In this document: positions 54,512 to 63,795 of the stretch, one piece after another
Layout: each line of letters begins with the position of its first letter
Numbering within the stretch: the stretch's first letter is position 1
NCBI GenBank assembly: GCA_903905735.1
Contig: CAIVHU010000133.1
Span: forward strand, 48,292-112,291
DNA length: 64,000 nt
Direction: 5' to 3'
Origin: an uncultured beta proteobacterium
GTDB lineage: Bacteria; Pseudomonadota; Gammaproteobacteria; Burkholderiales; Burkholderiaceae_C
The notes under the pieces: generated by a model
Told to the model about the DNA's origin: nothing
Database searches by the model: none
What the model saw: only the letters and a program-made list of their open reading frames with translations
Made by a program: the position numbers and the translations under genes

Positions 54512-54778
54512 TCAGTCGTCATAGTGACCGCGGCAAGCAATCACATCCAAATGGGTATCGTCTGCGGCATAGACCAATCTGTGCATCTCGTCAATGCGCC
54601 TTGACCAGTAGCCCGACAGATTTCCGATCAGCGGCTCAGGCTTGCCCATGCCAGAAAACGGCTCACGAACCGCTTCCTCGATCAGTGTATTGATGCGTTT
54701 CAATGTCTTGTTGTCTTGCCCCTGCCAATAGGTGTAGTCCTCCCAGGCTGCAGGCGTGAATCGAATGGCACGCGACAT
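54512..54778 (-). CDS. yoeB: YoeB-family mRNA interferase toxin
   Basis: RelE-fold toxin of 88 aa from the ATG at 54778 (MSRAIRFTPAAWEDYTYWQG). The block GKPEPLIGNLSGYWSRRIDE (then MHRLVYA) and the terminal ACRGHYDD contain the catalytic Glu, Arg and His of YoeB, which cuts mRNA on the ribosome. It follows the yefM antitoxin by 16 nt. A longer open frame to 54871 is not needed. Confidence 0.93.
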   Translation of the reverse strand: MSRAIRFTPAAWEDYTYWQGQDNKTLKRINTLIEEAVREPFSGMGKPEPLIGNLSGYWSRRIDEMHRLVYAADDTHLDVIACRGHYDD

Positions 54779-54794
54779 GCTGTCCTTGTGGTGG

Positions 54795-55049
54795 TTATGC
54801 ATCCACCAGCGCACGCTGCACTGCCTGGCCAGCCTTGTGCTCCGCCATGGACCTGGCAAGATGCGCTGCATTCGCGGGCGCAGCCAGCAAGTGCAGCGTC
54901 TCCATGATGCTCTGGTAGTGATCCAGCGACATCACCACGGCATCCGCACCGTCGCGCCGACTGATCACCGCGATATCCGCATCGTCATGCACTTGATCCA
55001 GCACCGACTTGAGCGAACTGCGGGCCTCCGAGTAGGTCATGATTTTCAT
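54795..55049 (-). CDS. yefM: YefM-family antitoxin
   Basis: Phd/YefM protein of 84 aa. MKIMTYSEARSSLKSVLDQV is the conserved start, and SRRDGADAVVMSLDHYQSIM follows. It binds DNA with its N-terminus and YoeB with its C-terminus. A GGGG site lies 7 nt upstream. The TGTACA site at 55065 fits autoregulation. Confidence 0.93.
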   Translation of the reverse strand: MKIMTYSEARSSLKSVLDQVHDDADIAVISRRDGADAVVMSLDHYQSIMETLHLLAAPANAAHLARSMAEHKAGQAVQRALVDA

Positions 55050-55064
55050 ACCAGCCCCTTAACT

Positions 55065-55070
55065 TGTACA
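55065..55070. promoter_or_regulatory. TGTACA core, candidate YefM operator
   Basis: TTGTACAA, with the TGTACA core recognised by YefM in E. coli, lies 16 nt upstream of the yefM start and within its probable promoter. Confidence 0.62.
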
Positions 55071-55085
55071 ATATCAAGTGCAAGT

Positions 55086-56954
55086 TTAGCATGCATTCGT
55101 TTGGTAACCATGCACACACGTTTGCAGCACGGTTTTGATGGCAGGCACATCACCCGCTTCTGCGGCCTGCTGCAAAACTTGCAGTTGCGGCTGCAACGCT
55201 GGCCAGGGCATGTAATCTTCATGCGCCTTCATGATGCGCGGGTGGTCGGTGGCAGCGGGGTTGTCGCCAATCAGCAGTTCTTCATACAGTTTTTCACCGG
55301 GGCGCAGGCCGGTGATGGCGATCTCGATGTCGCCATCCGGGCGGTCTGCATCGCGCACGCGCAAGCCCGATAGCTCCACCATGCGCCGGGCCAGGTCCAT
55401 GATCTTGATGGGCTGGCCCATGTCCAGCAAAAACACGTCACCGCCCTGCCCCATGGCCCCCGCCTGCAACACCAGTTGCGCCGCTTCGGGGATGGTCATG
55501 AAGTAGCGGGTGACCTCCTCATGTGTCACCGTCAACGGCCCGCCTGCGGTCAACTGGCGACGAAACAGCGGCACCACACTGCCACTGGACCCCAGCACAT
55601 TGCCAAAACGCACCATGCAAAACGTGGTGACCGGGTTTTGTGCGGCAAGTGCCTGCAACACCAGTTCGGCCATGCGCTTGGTGGCGCCCATCACATTGGT
55701 GGGCCGTACCGCCTTGTCGGTGCTGATCAGCACAAAACGCCGCGCGCCGCTGTGCAAGACGGCTTGCGCCATGTTCAGCGTGCCGATGATGTTGTTGCGC
55801 ACGCCTTCACCCGGGTTGTCTTCCACCATGGGCACGTGTTTGTAGGCCGCAGCGTGGTAAACGGTGGCTGGGCGATAGCTGTCGCAGACGGATTGCAAGC
55901 GCTGCGGGTTAGTGACGCTGCCCAACAGGGGAATCAGTTCGACCTTCAAGCTTGAGGCGCCGCAGATGGCCTGCAACTCCTGGTGGATGGTGTACAGGCC
56001 AAACTCGTTGTGGTCCAGCAGCAGCAACTGGCGCGGCTGCTGCAGCACGATCTGGCGCGTGAGCTCGCTGCCGATACTGCCACCAGCGCCAGTGACCAGC
56101 ACCACCTGACCCGCCAGGTCTTGCGCCAGCAGGTCGTTGCGCGGGGGCACGGGCTCGCGGCCCAATAAATCCTCAATATCGAGTTCGCGAAAGTCTTGCA
56201 CCGTGACCTTGCCACTGGCCAGATCTGACAACCCTGGCAACGTGCGCACATGCACCGGAAGGTGCTGCAAGCTTTGCAAAATTGTATTGCGCCGGTCTCT
56301 GGAAACGCTGGGCAAGGCCAGTAGGATGTCGGTAATACCCTGGCTGGCCACGATTTGCGCCACTTCAGTCGCCGCGTAAACACGAATTCCGTTGAGTGTG
56401 CGGCCAACTTTGTCACCATCGTCATCCACAAAGCCCTTCACAGCAAACTGTTGCGACAGGCGCATGGCCTCTGCGGTTTGCACCCCAGCGGTGCCTGCCC
56501 CATAAATCAACAAGTGACCTTCCACCTTAGCCTGCGCACCACTCAAATCTGCAAGCCAAAAACGTGCGACTGCCCGGCTTGACCCCACCAGAAACAAAAA
56601 TATCAAGGGTTGCAAAACCCCCAGGCTTCGCGGCACGCCGAGCCAGTGCATCCACAACAAAACAGCAGACAGTAGGCAGGCGTATATCAATACCGCCATC
56701 CCAGTGGCATACAAAGCCGCCTGCCCGGTATACCTAAAGATAGCCCGATATAGCCCAAACCTTATGAAAACGGGAATTGAGAGCAGAGGAGCAAGCAGAA
56801 ATACGGCCCATTGCGCGCCTTCAGGCCAATAAAAACCATCCAGCCGAAGGGCAAATGCGACCCAGGTAGCCAACAAGGCCAGAACAATGTCCAAGACCAA
56901 GACGACCAGCCGCTTGACTGCTCGCGGCCACCCCAAAACCTTGCCTTGCATCAC
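55086..56954 (-). CDS. CapD/WbpM-type nucleotide-sugar epimerase/dehydratase, membrane-bound
   Basis: Protein of 622 aa. Four membrane segments in the first about 130 residues precede two Rossmann domains: GAGTAGVQTAEAMRLSQQF (about residue 151) and VLVTGAGGSIGSELTRQIVL (about 285), the latter with VYHAAAYKHVPMVEDNPG and the S..Y/MxxxK-type active site (STDKAVRPTNVMGATKRMAE). This is the long membrane-anchored form that converts UDP-GlcNAc to a 4-keto-6-deoxy sugar for surface glycans. It opens the polysaccharide locus on this side. Confidence 0.92.
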   Translation of the reverse strand: MMQGKVLGWPRAVKRLVVLVLDIVLALLATWVAFALRLDGFYWPEGAQWAVFLLAPLLSIPVFIRFGLYRAIFRYTGQAALYATGMAVLIYACLLSAVLLWMHWLGVPRSLGVLQPLIFLFLVGSSRAVARFWLADLSGAQAKVEGHLLIYGAGTAGVQTAEAMRLSQQFAVKGFVDDDGDKVGRTLNGIRVYAATEVAQIVASQGITDILLALPSVSRDRRNTILQSLQHLPVHVRTLPGLSDLASGKVTVQDFRELDIEDLLGREPVPPRNDLLAQDLAGQVVLVTGAGGSIGSELTRQIVLQQPRQLLLLDHNEFGLYTIHQELQAICGASSLKVELIPLLGSVTNPQRLQSVCDSYRPATVYHAAAYKHVPMVEDNPGEGVRNNIIGTLNMAQAVLHSGARRFVLISTDKAVRPTNVMGATKRMAELVLQALAAQNPVTTFCMVRFGNVLGSSGSVVPLFRRQLTAGGPLTVTHEEVTRYFMTIPEAAQLVLQAGAMGQGGDVFLLDMGQPIKIMDLARRMVELSGLRVRDADRPDGDIEIAITGLRPGEKLYEELLIGDNPAATDHPRIMKAHEDYMPWPALQPQLQVLQQAAEAGDVPAIKTVLQTCVHGYQTNAC

Positions 56955-57002
56955 AGCCTTTCAAGCGCCAACATACAGATGCTGGCGCTTGCAACTTCAG
57001 TC

Positions 57003-57317
57003 TTAAATCGCAAACGATTCCTTGGACTGCCCCTCAGCCACTTTGGCTGCCAGCCAACGTGGCATCAAACCACGCCCGGTCCAGGTCTCGCCGTTAGGGC
57101 CACGATATTTGATGGGGGCAGGGTTACCCGATTTGGCTGTAGCAGCAAGCTTGCGGCCACGACCTTTGGCACGGTCCAGATCATCTACCGTGATACCAAA
57201 AGCTTCCATTTTCGCCAGAATATCGGCCATGGTGGCGGCCAATTCGGCGGCCTTGATTTCTTCGGCCTGCTTTTGCAATAAGGCGATCTGGTTTTGGATG
57301 TCGATCAAAGAGGTCAT
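57003..57317 (-). CDS. H-NS-family nucleoid protein
   Basis: Protein of 104 aa from the ATG at 57317. A coiled-coil oligomerisation region (about 1-55) precedes the DNA-binding motif KYRGPNGETWTGRGLMPRWL, which matches the AT-hook-like H-NS core of betaproteobacterial (BpH3-type) members. H-NS silences AT-rich, often foreign, DNA. Its place inside the surface polysaccharide locus suggests local control, but this is inference. Confidence 0.9.
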   Translation of the reverse strand: MTSLIDIQNQIALLQKQAEEIKAAELAATMADILAKMEAFGITVDDLDRAKGRGRKLAATAKSGNPAPIKYRGPNGETWTGRGLMPRWLAAKVAEGQSKESFAI

Positions 57318-57374
57318 ATTGTTGTCCTGTCTATAAAACTTGAGAGATTCCCTGACCACACGTTAACCGTGCTT

Positions 57375-57935
57375 TTAATGGGTGACATTATCTCTTTTTA
57401 AAACCTTGAATGCCGTCATGAAGATAATTTTGATGTCAAAAATAAGGGATTGACGGTGCATGTATTCAATATCCAGCGCCACTTTTTGACGAATGGGTAA
57501 CTCGTCACGGCCATTGATCTGCGCCCAGCCAGTCAGCCCTGGCGTGAGTCGGTGCACCCCGGCGCGGGTGCGCAGTTCCATCAAATCATGCTGGTTAAAC
57601 AAGGCAGGCCGGGGGCCGACAAAGCTCATATCACCCTTAAGGATGCTCCACAACTGGGGTAATTCATCCAGGCTGGACTTGCGCAAAATGCTGCCCACCG
57701 GAGTCAGACAAACGTCAGGATTACTCAGCAAATGCGTGGCCACGGCTGGCGTACCTACCTGCATACTGCGGAATTTGGGCATCTTGAATATTTCATTATT
57801 ACGCCCAACACGGTCAGACCAATAAAGGATCGGGCCAATGGAAGTGAGACGAACCAATACAGCGACCAGCAGAATTGGAACCAACAGCATAGCACAAGCC
57901 AAAATAGCCAACATCAAATCAAACATTCTTTTCAT
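57375..57935 (-). CDS. undecaprenyl-phosphate sugar phosphotransferase (WcaJ/PglC family)
   Basis: Initiating glycosyltransferase of 186 aa. An N-terminal membrane segment (MFDLMLAILACAMLLVPILL) is followed by KFRSMQ, SSLDELPQLWSILKGDMSFV and GPRPAL, all signatures of the bacterial sugar transferase domain. It transfers a sugar-1-phosphate to undecaprenyl phosphate, the first step of repeat-unit assembly. The upstream gap holds an IS element. Confidence 0.92.
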   Translation of the reverse strand: MKRMFDLMLAILACAMLLVPILLVAVLVRLTSIGPILYWSDRVGRNNEIFKMPKFRSMQVGTPAVATHLLSNPDVCLTPVGSILRKSSLDELPQLWSILKGDMSFVGPRPALFNQHDLMELRTRAGVHRLTPGLTGWAQINGRDELPIRQKVALDIEYMHRQSLIFDIKIIFMTAFKVLKRDNVTH

Positions 57936-57984
57936 GAACTAGGGATGATCTGAATAACTCAAGCCCAGACGTTTTACCGCACTA

Positions 57985-59151
57985 ATCATCGTCATTCCTC
58001 CGGTTTTAGTATTCCGCTTGCGGGATGTGAAACGCGTTTTTTCGGATTTTGGTGGGCATTTGGCACCTCGCCTGGGCCTTTTTGCCCCATTTCAGGCGCA
58101 CTCATGCCCGCGCCGCCATCAAATCATGACGCGCCATCCACAAATTGGACAGCGCAAACAGCGTGGTAATTTGCGCCGTATTTTTCCTAAACCCCCGGTA
58201 GCGGGTTTTCATGTAAACGAACTGGCGCTTGATGACCCGAAAGGGATTATCCACGTTGGCCCGAATACCCGCCTTGAGCTTCTCAGCCTTGTCCAACAAC
58301 TCACCGAACTGACCTGCGTGCTTGAGGACTTTGCGCTTGCCCGGGCGCATGGCCACATGCCAGGTCACATCGGGATCAGCGCCAGGACGCTTTTCAACAC
58401 CCTGATACCCGGCATCCGCCCAGACGGTTTTTTCATGGCCGTGCAACAGTCGATGCGCCTGGGTGATGTCATGCGCGTTACCGCTGGTACAGCGCACCGT
58501 GTGCACCAGCCCGGACTCGGCATCCACGCCAATATGCGCCTTCATTCCGAAGTGCCACTGGTTACCCTTCTGGCTGGAATGCATCTCGGGATCGCGGGCT
58601 TTGTCCTTGTTTTTGGTCGAACTCGGTGCTGCAATCAGGGTGGCATCGACGGCGCTGCCTTCTTTAAGCATCAGACCGCGTTCGCTCAGGATGGCGTTGA
58701 CCTCGACGAGGATCTGGGCAGCAAGTCCGTGCTGCTCCAGGCGATGGCGAAAGCGCAGGATGGTGCTCTCATCAGGCAGGCGAACGTTGTCAGCCAAGCC
58801 CACAAACTCGCGGTACAGCGGGGTGTCGAAGAAAGCTTCTTCCATGCCTGGGTCAGACAGGTTGAACCATTGCTGCAGAAAGTGGGCACGCAGCATCGTC
58901 TCCAGTTCAAACGGTGGTCGACCGGTGCGACCTGCCGGGTAGTGAGGGGCAATGAGGCCTACCAACCGCGACCAGGGAACGACGCGCTCCATCTCGTCAA
59001 GAAAGATCGCTTTGCGGGTCTTGTGGTTGCACAGAGAAAAACCGAGAGAGGCCTTATTCGTGGTGGATTTCATGCTATGTATTTTAAATCAATCAGGCCA
59101 TATTCAGCAAAGGATGGAACATGTTTTCTATAACAAATCCGTTGGCGACTT
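57985..59151. mobile_element. IS5-family insertion sequence, maximal extent
   Basis: The interval between the sugar transferase and epimerase genes holds one transposase and no other gene. I could not align terminal inverted repeats or a target duplication by eye, so the true ends lie somewhere inside this span. Confidence 0.55.
58102..59073 (-). CDS. IS5-family transposase
   Basis: DDE transposase of 323 aa that appears full length. The N-terminal domain (PAGRTGRPPFELETMLRAHF, LQQWFNLSDPGMEEAFFDTP) and the catalytic core are typical: DAT in GSAVDATLIAAPSS, a second Asp in KTVWADAGYQG, and the Glu-containing RxxxE region missing a clear single match by eye but followed by the family end (TRYRGFRKNTAQ). 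It interrupts the polysaccharide locus between two biosynthetic genes without breaking either coding frame. Confidence 0.93.
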   Translation of the reverse strand: MKSTTNKASLGFSLCNHKTRKAIFLDEMERVVPWSRLVGLIAPHYPAGRTGRPPFELETMLRAHFLQQWFNLSDPGMEEAFFDTPLYREFVGLADNVRLPDESTILRFRHRLEQHGLAAQILVEVNAILSERGLMLKEGSAVDATLIAAPSSTKNKDKARDPEMHSSQKGNQWHFGMKAHIGVDAESGLVHTVRCTSGNAHDITQAHRLLHGHEKTVWADAGYQGVEKRPGADPDVTWHVAMRPGKRKVLKHAGQFGELLDKAEKLKAGIRANVDNPFRVIKRQFVYMKTRYRGFRKNTAQITTLFALSNLWMARHDLMAARA

Positions 59152-60105
59152 TTACAGAGTTTCCTTAGCGTTCCCAATCATTGCTGGCCGCAAGCCCTCT
59201 TGCACCGAGACTTTGGGCCTCCAGCTCAATAGGTCCCTGGCCTTGGTACTATCGATTTGTAAATTCCTAGTCAAACGCTGGACGGCATCCGATTTGCCCA
59301 GCAGTCGCCCCGCCCAATCCAGCGCCCACATAGACACGGGCAACAAATGTGCTGAAACGCCAGCTGCCTGTGCCATTCGACGCACCAACTCAGTGGTGGA
59401 CAGGTCTTGCCCGTCGCTGACCAAAAAAGTCTGGTTAGCAGCATTGGGGTGCGTGATACAGGTGATGATGAAATCGACGAGGTTGTCGAGAGCCACCAGG
59501 CTGCGTTTGTTGTGAATGGCACCCAGTGGCAGGGGCCAACCGCGTTGTACGGCGCTCATCAGCGCGGCAAAGTTGGCTTTGACACCAGGGCCGTAAACCA
59601 GCGGAGGGCGGATGATGACCACCTCCAAGCCCGTTTCTGCCGCAATCTTGCGCAAACCCTGTTCGGCCTGCTGTTTACTCTCGCCATAGGCGTCTTGCGG
59701 GTTGGGCAAATCCTCTTCGGTGAAAGCCCTGCCTGGCTCCGTGAACTCGCCATTGACCTTGATCGAACTGATGAATACAAAGCGCCTGACCCCCGAGGCT
59801 GCAGCCTGATGCGCCAGATTCAAAGTACCATGAAGATTCACTGCACGAAATGCGCTCAAAGGATCTGCCTCAGCATCATGCATGACATGGACCCGCGCGG
59901 CACAATGAACTACCACGTGGACAAAGGCCAGAGCTGTTTGCCAATGCGTGTACGCATTGATGTCACCAATGGTCACTTGCTCAATATCGAGCGTACCCGG
60001 CCGCATTAACCGGGAAGCAGCACGCACGGAAAAGCCATTTCGATCAAGTGCCACGCTGGTCGCCCGCCCCACCAACCCATTTGCACCCGTGACCAGAACC
60101 TTCAT
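59152..60105 (-). CDS. NAD-dependent sugar epimerase/dehydratase
   Basis: Short-chain dehydrogenase of 317 aa from the ATG at 60105, which overlaps the stop of the glycosyltransferase gene as ATGA. VLVTGANGLVGRATSVALDR is the nucleotide-binding fold, VHCAARVHV follows, and the catalytic YGESKQQAE gives the YxxxK pair. It is near UDP-glucose/UDP-GlcNAc 4-epimerases of O-antigen loci. The transposon inserted just after its stop. Confidence 0.9.
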   Translation of the reverse strand: MKVLVTGANGLVGRATSVALDRNGFSVRAASRLMRPGTLDIEQVTIGDINAYTHWQTALAFVHVVVHCAARVHVMHDAEADPLSAFRAVNLHGTLNLAHQAAASGVRRFVFISSIKVNGEFTEPGRAFTEEDLPNPQDAYGESKQQAEQGLRKIAAETGLEVVIIRPPLVYGPGVKANFAALMSAVQRGWPLPLGAIHNKRSLVALDNLVDFIITCITHPNAANQTFLVSDGQDLSTTELVRRMAQAAGVSAHLLPVSMWALDWAGRLLGKSDAVQRLTRNLQIDSTKARDLLSWRPKVSVQEGLRPAMIGNAKETL

Positions 60106-62072
60106 ATCCAATGCAAATGGCAAAGCTGCCGATAAACAGATGACGTAAAAAAACGCAACATACTACCCAAATGCCAGCGCAGATATTTCATGCTTCGATG
60201 GCTATTACGCTGGGCATGATGAACGATGGGGCTGGTCGGGCATAAAACGGCCCGATAGCTAGCCAACTTAAGTCGTGCACAGATATCAACATCCTCATAG
60301 TACAAATAATACCGCTCATCAAATCCATCAAGCTGCTCGAAAACGGCGCGACGAAACAGCATAAACATACCACCAACCCAATCCGGATCCGAGTGAGTCT
60401 GTCCCAGCGGATAATCTCTATCCTGAGTTCTTGCAAAGGCTTTCTTCAGAATCTTTTTCGGCGTCGGAAACATCCGAGTACTGTCTTCAATTTCACCAGA
60501 TGGCCCTAAAACGAGCGGTGCGACAACACCGACATGCGGGTCATCAAAATATTTCAGCAATGTAAGAAAAGGGCTGACATCAAACCTAATATCGGGATTG
60601 ACCACACAAAAATAGTCACCCCTAGCGACTTTGAACGCATAATTGTGGTTAGAACTAAACCCCTGCATTCTGCCGTTTCGCATGATCTTCACTGGAAAGA
60701 AAAATTCGCTTGGATCAAACGGCAAGAATTCGTCAAAATTGAGCGTCAAAATCAATTCAATGCTGTCGCCCTGACAATGCCGTTGAATATCTTTAAATAG
60801 CATTGTCACCAGATCGATTTGCCCATGACTGACCACTGACACAGAAATGGCAACACGCTCTGCGCGCGCCTGCATCATGCTCGTTCCGTGACGCCTGCGT
60901 GGGTATGGCTCGGGAATCAGGTCGACCGGCAAGGTGCTACAATCATCCGCATCGGGTTCAAGAATGGCGAGCAAATGCGGATTGACAAAATTGACATCAA
61001 AACGCTCTCGCGCCATGCGCCGACTTTGTCCCCCCATCGCGACGATCAGATCTGGATTGCGAACAAACTTAAACATGGCTTCAGCCAATGCTGCCGAGTC
61101 ACGCACCGGAACCAAAAACCCGCTAACCCCATCGACGACGGTTTCACGACATCCTGGTACATCGGTGGTAATCACTGCGCGCCCCATCGCCATAGCCTCC
61201 TGCGTGCTCCGCGGCAATCCCTCGCGATAGGACGGTAGCACATAGACGCTAGCTTGAGCCATCCACGGCTTTAAATCAACATGGCCCGGCCACTCCAAGA
61301 TACCATCATCGACGAGCTTCTTCACAAGCCCAATGTCAAGACTGCCAGGATTTGGGTCATCTGCGCCTAGCAAAATGAAACGTGTCTTCGGATATGCCTT
61401 CTTGACCTGTGTTGCAGCCTCAGCAAATTCAACGATTCCTTTTTCACGCAACAAACGGGCTGCCAGTAGAAACGTGACCGGGCTCACTACGGGATCCGTC
61501 TGCGTCCAGTAGTCCAAGTCCACGCCGATTCCTTGTACATGACGAATTTTGGATAATTCGACCAAGCCAATCCGCAGAAAGTCAAAGATGTCATCTCTAT
61601 TCAGGAATATCACGCGGTGGGCGCGCGACAAGGCGAGCCGATAAAGCAGTGAAACCCCCCCCCGCAAAAGCAATCTCGACCACGAAAGTCGTTCAGCGCT
61701 TGGCGTAAAAACATACCCCAACCCTTCGATCATCGCCACCCGGTGCGGCACGCGCGCCAGCCATGCAGCAAGAGTGCCATAAATCACCGGCTTGATGAAA
61801 TAGCCCAAAGTGACATCTGGCTTGAGTTGACGCAACAAGGCAGTCAACTCGACCATGTCATGCAGGTCACGCCACGGACTCATGCCCGTTCGGGTCAGGT
61901 CAAAATCAATGGGTGCCGCGCCCAATGTACTGATTTGAGCGCGAGACTCAACGCTATAGTCTGGCGCCAACGCGTAAACCTGCACGCCGTTGGCGACCAG
62001 ATCAGCGATCAATCGACCGCGGAAGTTGACCAGCGAAAACGCCTGGCTGGAAATAATAGCTAGGCTTTTCAT
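60102..62072 (-). CDS. GT4-GT2 fused glycosyltransferase
   Basis: Two glycosyltransferases in one chain of 656 aa. Residues about 1-370 are a GT4 enzyme (NFRGRLIADLVANGVQV, IEGLGYVFTPS, PSYREGLPRSTQEAMAMGRA with the EX7E motif). Residues about 400-640 are a GT2-like, rhamnosyl-type enzyme (SVVSHGQIDLVTMLFKDIQ, YFCVVNPDIRFD, WVGGMFMLFRRAVFEQLDGF, YYEDVDICARLK). The reading frame is continuous across the junction (PRRRHGTSMMQARAERVAIS). The ATG at 62072 overlaps the previous stop as ATGA. It would add two sugars in turn. Confidence 0.87.
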   Translation of the reverse strand: MKSLAIISSQAFSLVNFRGRLIADLVANGVQVYALAPDYSVESRAQISTLGAAPIDFDLTRTGMSPWRDLHDMVELTALLRQLKPDVTLGYFIKPVIYGTLAAWLARVPHRVAMIEGLGYVFTPSAERLSWSRLLLRGGVSLLYRLALSRAHRVIFLNRDDIFDFLRIGLVELSKIRHVQGIGVDLDYWTQTDPVVSPVTFLLAARLLREKGIVEFAEAATQVKKAYPKTRFILLGADDPNPGSLDIGLVKKLVDDGILEWPGHVDLKPWMAQASVYVLPSYREGLPRSTQEAMAMGRAVITTDVPGCRETVVDGVSGFLVPVRDSAALAEAMFKFVRNPDLIVAMGGQSRRMARERFDVNFVNPHLLAILEPDADDCSTLPVDLIPEPYPRRRHGTSMMQARAERVAISVSVVSHGQIDLVTMLFKDIQRHCQGDSIELILTLNFDEFLPFDPSEFFFPVKIMRNGRMQGFSSNHNYAFKVARGDYFCVVNPDIRFDVSPFLTLLKYFDDPHVGVVAPLVLGPSGEIEDSTRMFPTPKKILKKAFARTQDRDYPLGQTHSDPDWVGGMFMLFRRAVFEQLDGFDERYYLYYEDVDICARLKLASYRAVLCPTSPIVHHAQRNSHRSMKYLRWHLGSMLRFFTSSVYRQLCHLHWI

Positions 62073-62905
62073 ATTTGGCCGCCTCGAGATGTCTTGTCGG
62101 ATCTCACAATACCTTTGAACGTGGAAACAACGGCTGCCAAAAACCATGGCAGACCAAAACCATTTGCAAAATGCCGAAACTGGGCAGAGGCCATGGATGC
62201 ATACGCGGCCCGCGCCCTCCTTGCAGTACCAACGCCAACACTTCGATAACCCAAACAAACAGATTCCAAGTTGGCAAATTTGTTAGCGTGATTGACGGCC
62301 AATCGCAGCCAGAGGTCGTAGTCTTCCGCATGCAAGCCACCGAGATAGCCACCAACAGCCAGCACAGCCTCCCGCCTAAACATGACGCTAGGATGGCAAA
62401 TTGGATTGCCCCAGAGCATTGCTCTGCGAACATCGGCATCAAGTGCGGGGAGTATCACAGTTTTCTGGGGTTTTCCCTCGGCGTCGATGATCTCGTAAGC
62501 TGTTCCCAAAACGACGACATCTGGATGCGCAGCCATAAAGGTCACTTGTTTAGCCAGTCGGTCAGAATGAGACAAATCGTCACTATCCATACGGGCAACT
62601 AGCGCACCGCGCGCATGGTGAAGACCCAGGGAGAGACTGAATATCAGATGGCGTACCTCTGTTGTGAATATCCGAACCCGCGGATCAGCTGCAAACCATG
62701 CTTTGGCCAGTTGCGTCACTCGCTCAGTCTCAGCGCCATTGATAACCAAAACCAACTCAAAATCGCTGAAACTTTGCTGCAGGCATGACTGCACCGCCAG
62801 CCGCAATTGATCATTGGCCACGTGGGTACAAATCAGCCATGACACCGTCGGCACATCTTTTGCAACAGCGGCATCTTTAAAACACGGCACAAGCGATGCG
62901 GCCAT
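62069..62905 (-). CDS. glycosyltransferase family 2
   Basis: Protein of 278 aa from the ATG at 62905, which shares a base with the previous stop. VSWLICTHVANDQLRLAVQS is the nucleotide-sugar fold; the DxD-type motif is VARMDSDDLSH; CHPSVMFRREAV and HAEDYDLWLRLAV follow. It belongs to the polysaccharide repeat-unit assembly set; donor and acceptor unknown. Confidence 0.9.
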   Translation of the reverse strand: MAASLVPCFKDAAVAKDVPTVSWLICTHVANDQLRLAVQSCLQQSFSDFELVLVINGAETERVTQLAKAWFAADPRVRIFTTEVRHLIFSLSLGLHHARGALVARMDSDDLSHSDRLAKQVTFMAAHPDVVVLGTAYEIIDAEGKPQKTVILPALDADVRRAMLWGNPICHPSVMFRREAVLAVGGYLGGLHAEDYDLWLRLAVNHANKFANLESVCLGYRSVGVGTARRARAAYASMASAQFRHFANGFGLPWFLAAVVSTFKGIVRSDKTSRGGQI

Positions 62906-63795
62906 CAGCTTAACGACTCCCAATGCGAAGGGTAGCGGTCCTGCAAATGCTGTTCCCCTGTACCGGCAAACCAGCGCGTTGGCGCAATAACCAGCCGACC
63001 TGGCACGCCCCACCGCTGGTCGGCCAACCACGCACCCCACCAACTAAAGGAACTGTTGGCAATGATGTGGTGCCGACAGCGTCCCATCAAAACCAAATCT
63101 TGCCAAGCCTGCGATCCGAAGTTGTGGGTGACATAGGTGACCGTGCCAGCGAACTGCAAGTTGTCTCGACACCAATTGGGATCGTCCGAAAAAACGAAAA
63201 CATGCGGGTCAGCAACAGCTTCGCCCACTCGCCGAAACGCCGCTTCGTAATACGACAGTGGTAAAGCACCATGAAAACTGGCAGCAGCAGCAAGCGACAC
63301 ATAGTCACCTCGGCGCACATGCAGCGCAACTGAATTGCCCGTTGCCATTTGGCCAGCTACCGCCTGGCTGGCCAATGACAGCGGCTCACAAGGCTCAAAT
63401 TCCTGAGCCAAAATTTCGCCAATGTCAGCAAAATACCGATAGGACTGCCAGTAACCCACCAAATAGGTTTGATCTGGCAGTCGATCGAACCCCTCTTGCC
63501 ACGCGAAACCTTTCTCGACAAACGGGCGCCAGGGGCTGATCAGAGCGGACAAGACAGGTAGCCAGCGCAGGCGTGGCAGCCAGTGAAGCCACCTTGCCTC
63601 CCGTTTGTCGAGAAGATGGCCAACTTGCCTAAATCGGCTGAGCTCAAAGGTTCGGGCGGTGACGCGTGAACTATTTTTAACCAGCGTTGAAACGTCTAAC
63701 ATGAGCTTGGTTTCATGGCGTAGAGCCAACGCACGTCCGGCAGCATATTGAAACATTTGGTTCCCAAGGCCGCCCTCAAACCGAATACAAATCAT
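62905..63795 (-). CDS. alpha-1,2-fucosyltransferase (GT11)
   Basis: Protein of 296 aa. ICIRFEGGLGNQMFQYAAGR is the start of GT11 enzymes, HVRRGDYVSLA is the donor-binding motif, and ANSSFSWWGAWLA near the end is the third signature. It transfers fucose, or a related 6-deoxysugar, in alpha-1,2 linkage. Together with the CapD-type enzyme this suggests a 6-deoxysugar-containing surface glycan. It is the first gene of the operon seen in the window on this strand. Confidence 0.93.
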   Translation of the reverse strand: MICIRFEGGLGNQMFQYAAGRALALRHETKLMLDVSTLVKNSSRVTARTFELSRFRQVGHLLDKREARWLHWLPRLRWLPVLSALISPWRPFVEKGFAWQEGFDRLPDQTYLVGYWQSYRYFADIGEILAQEFEPCEPLSLASQAVAGQMATGNSVALHVRRGDYVSLAAAASFHGALPLSYYEAAFRRVGEAVADPHVFVFSDDPNWCRDNLQFAGTVTYVTHNFGSQAWQDLVLMGRCRHHIIANSSFSWWGAWLADQRWGVPGRLVIAPTRWFAGTGEQHLQDRYPSHWESLS

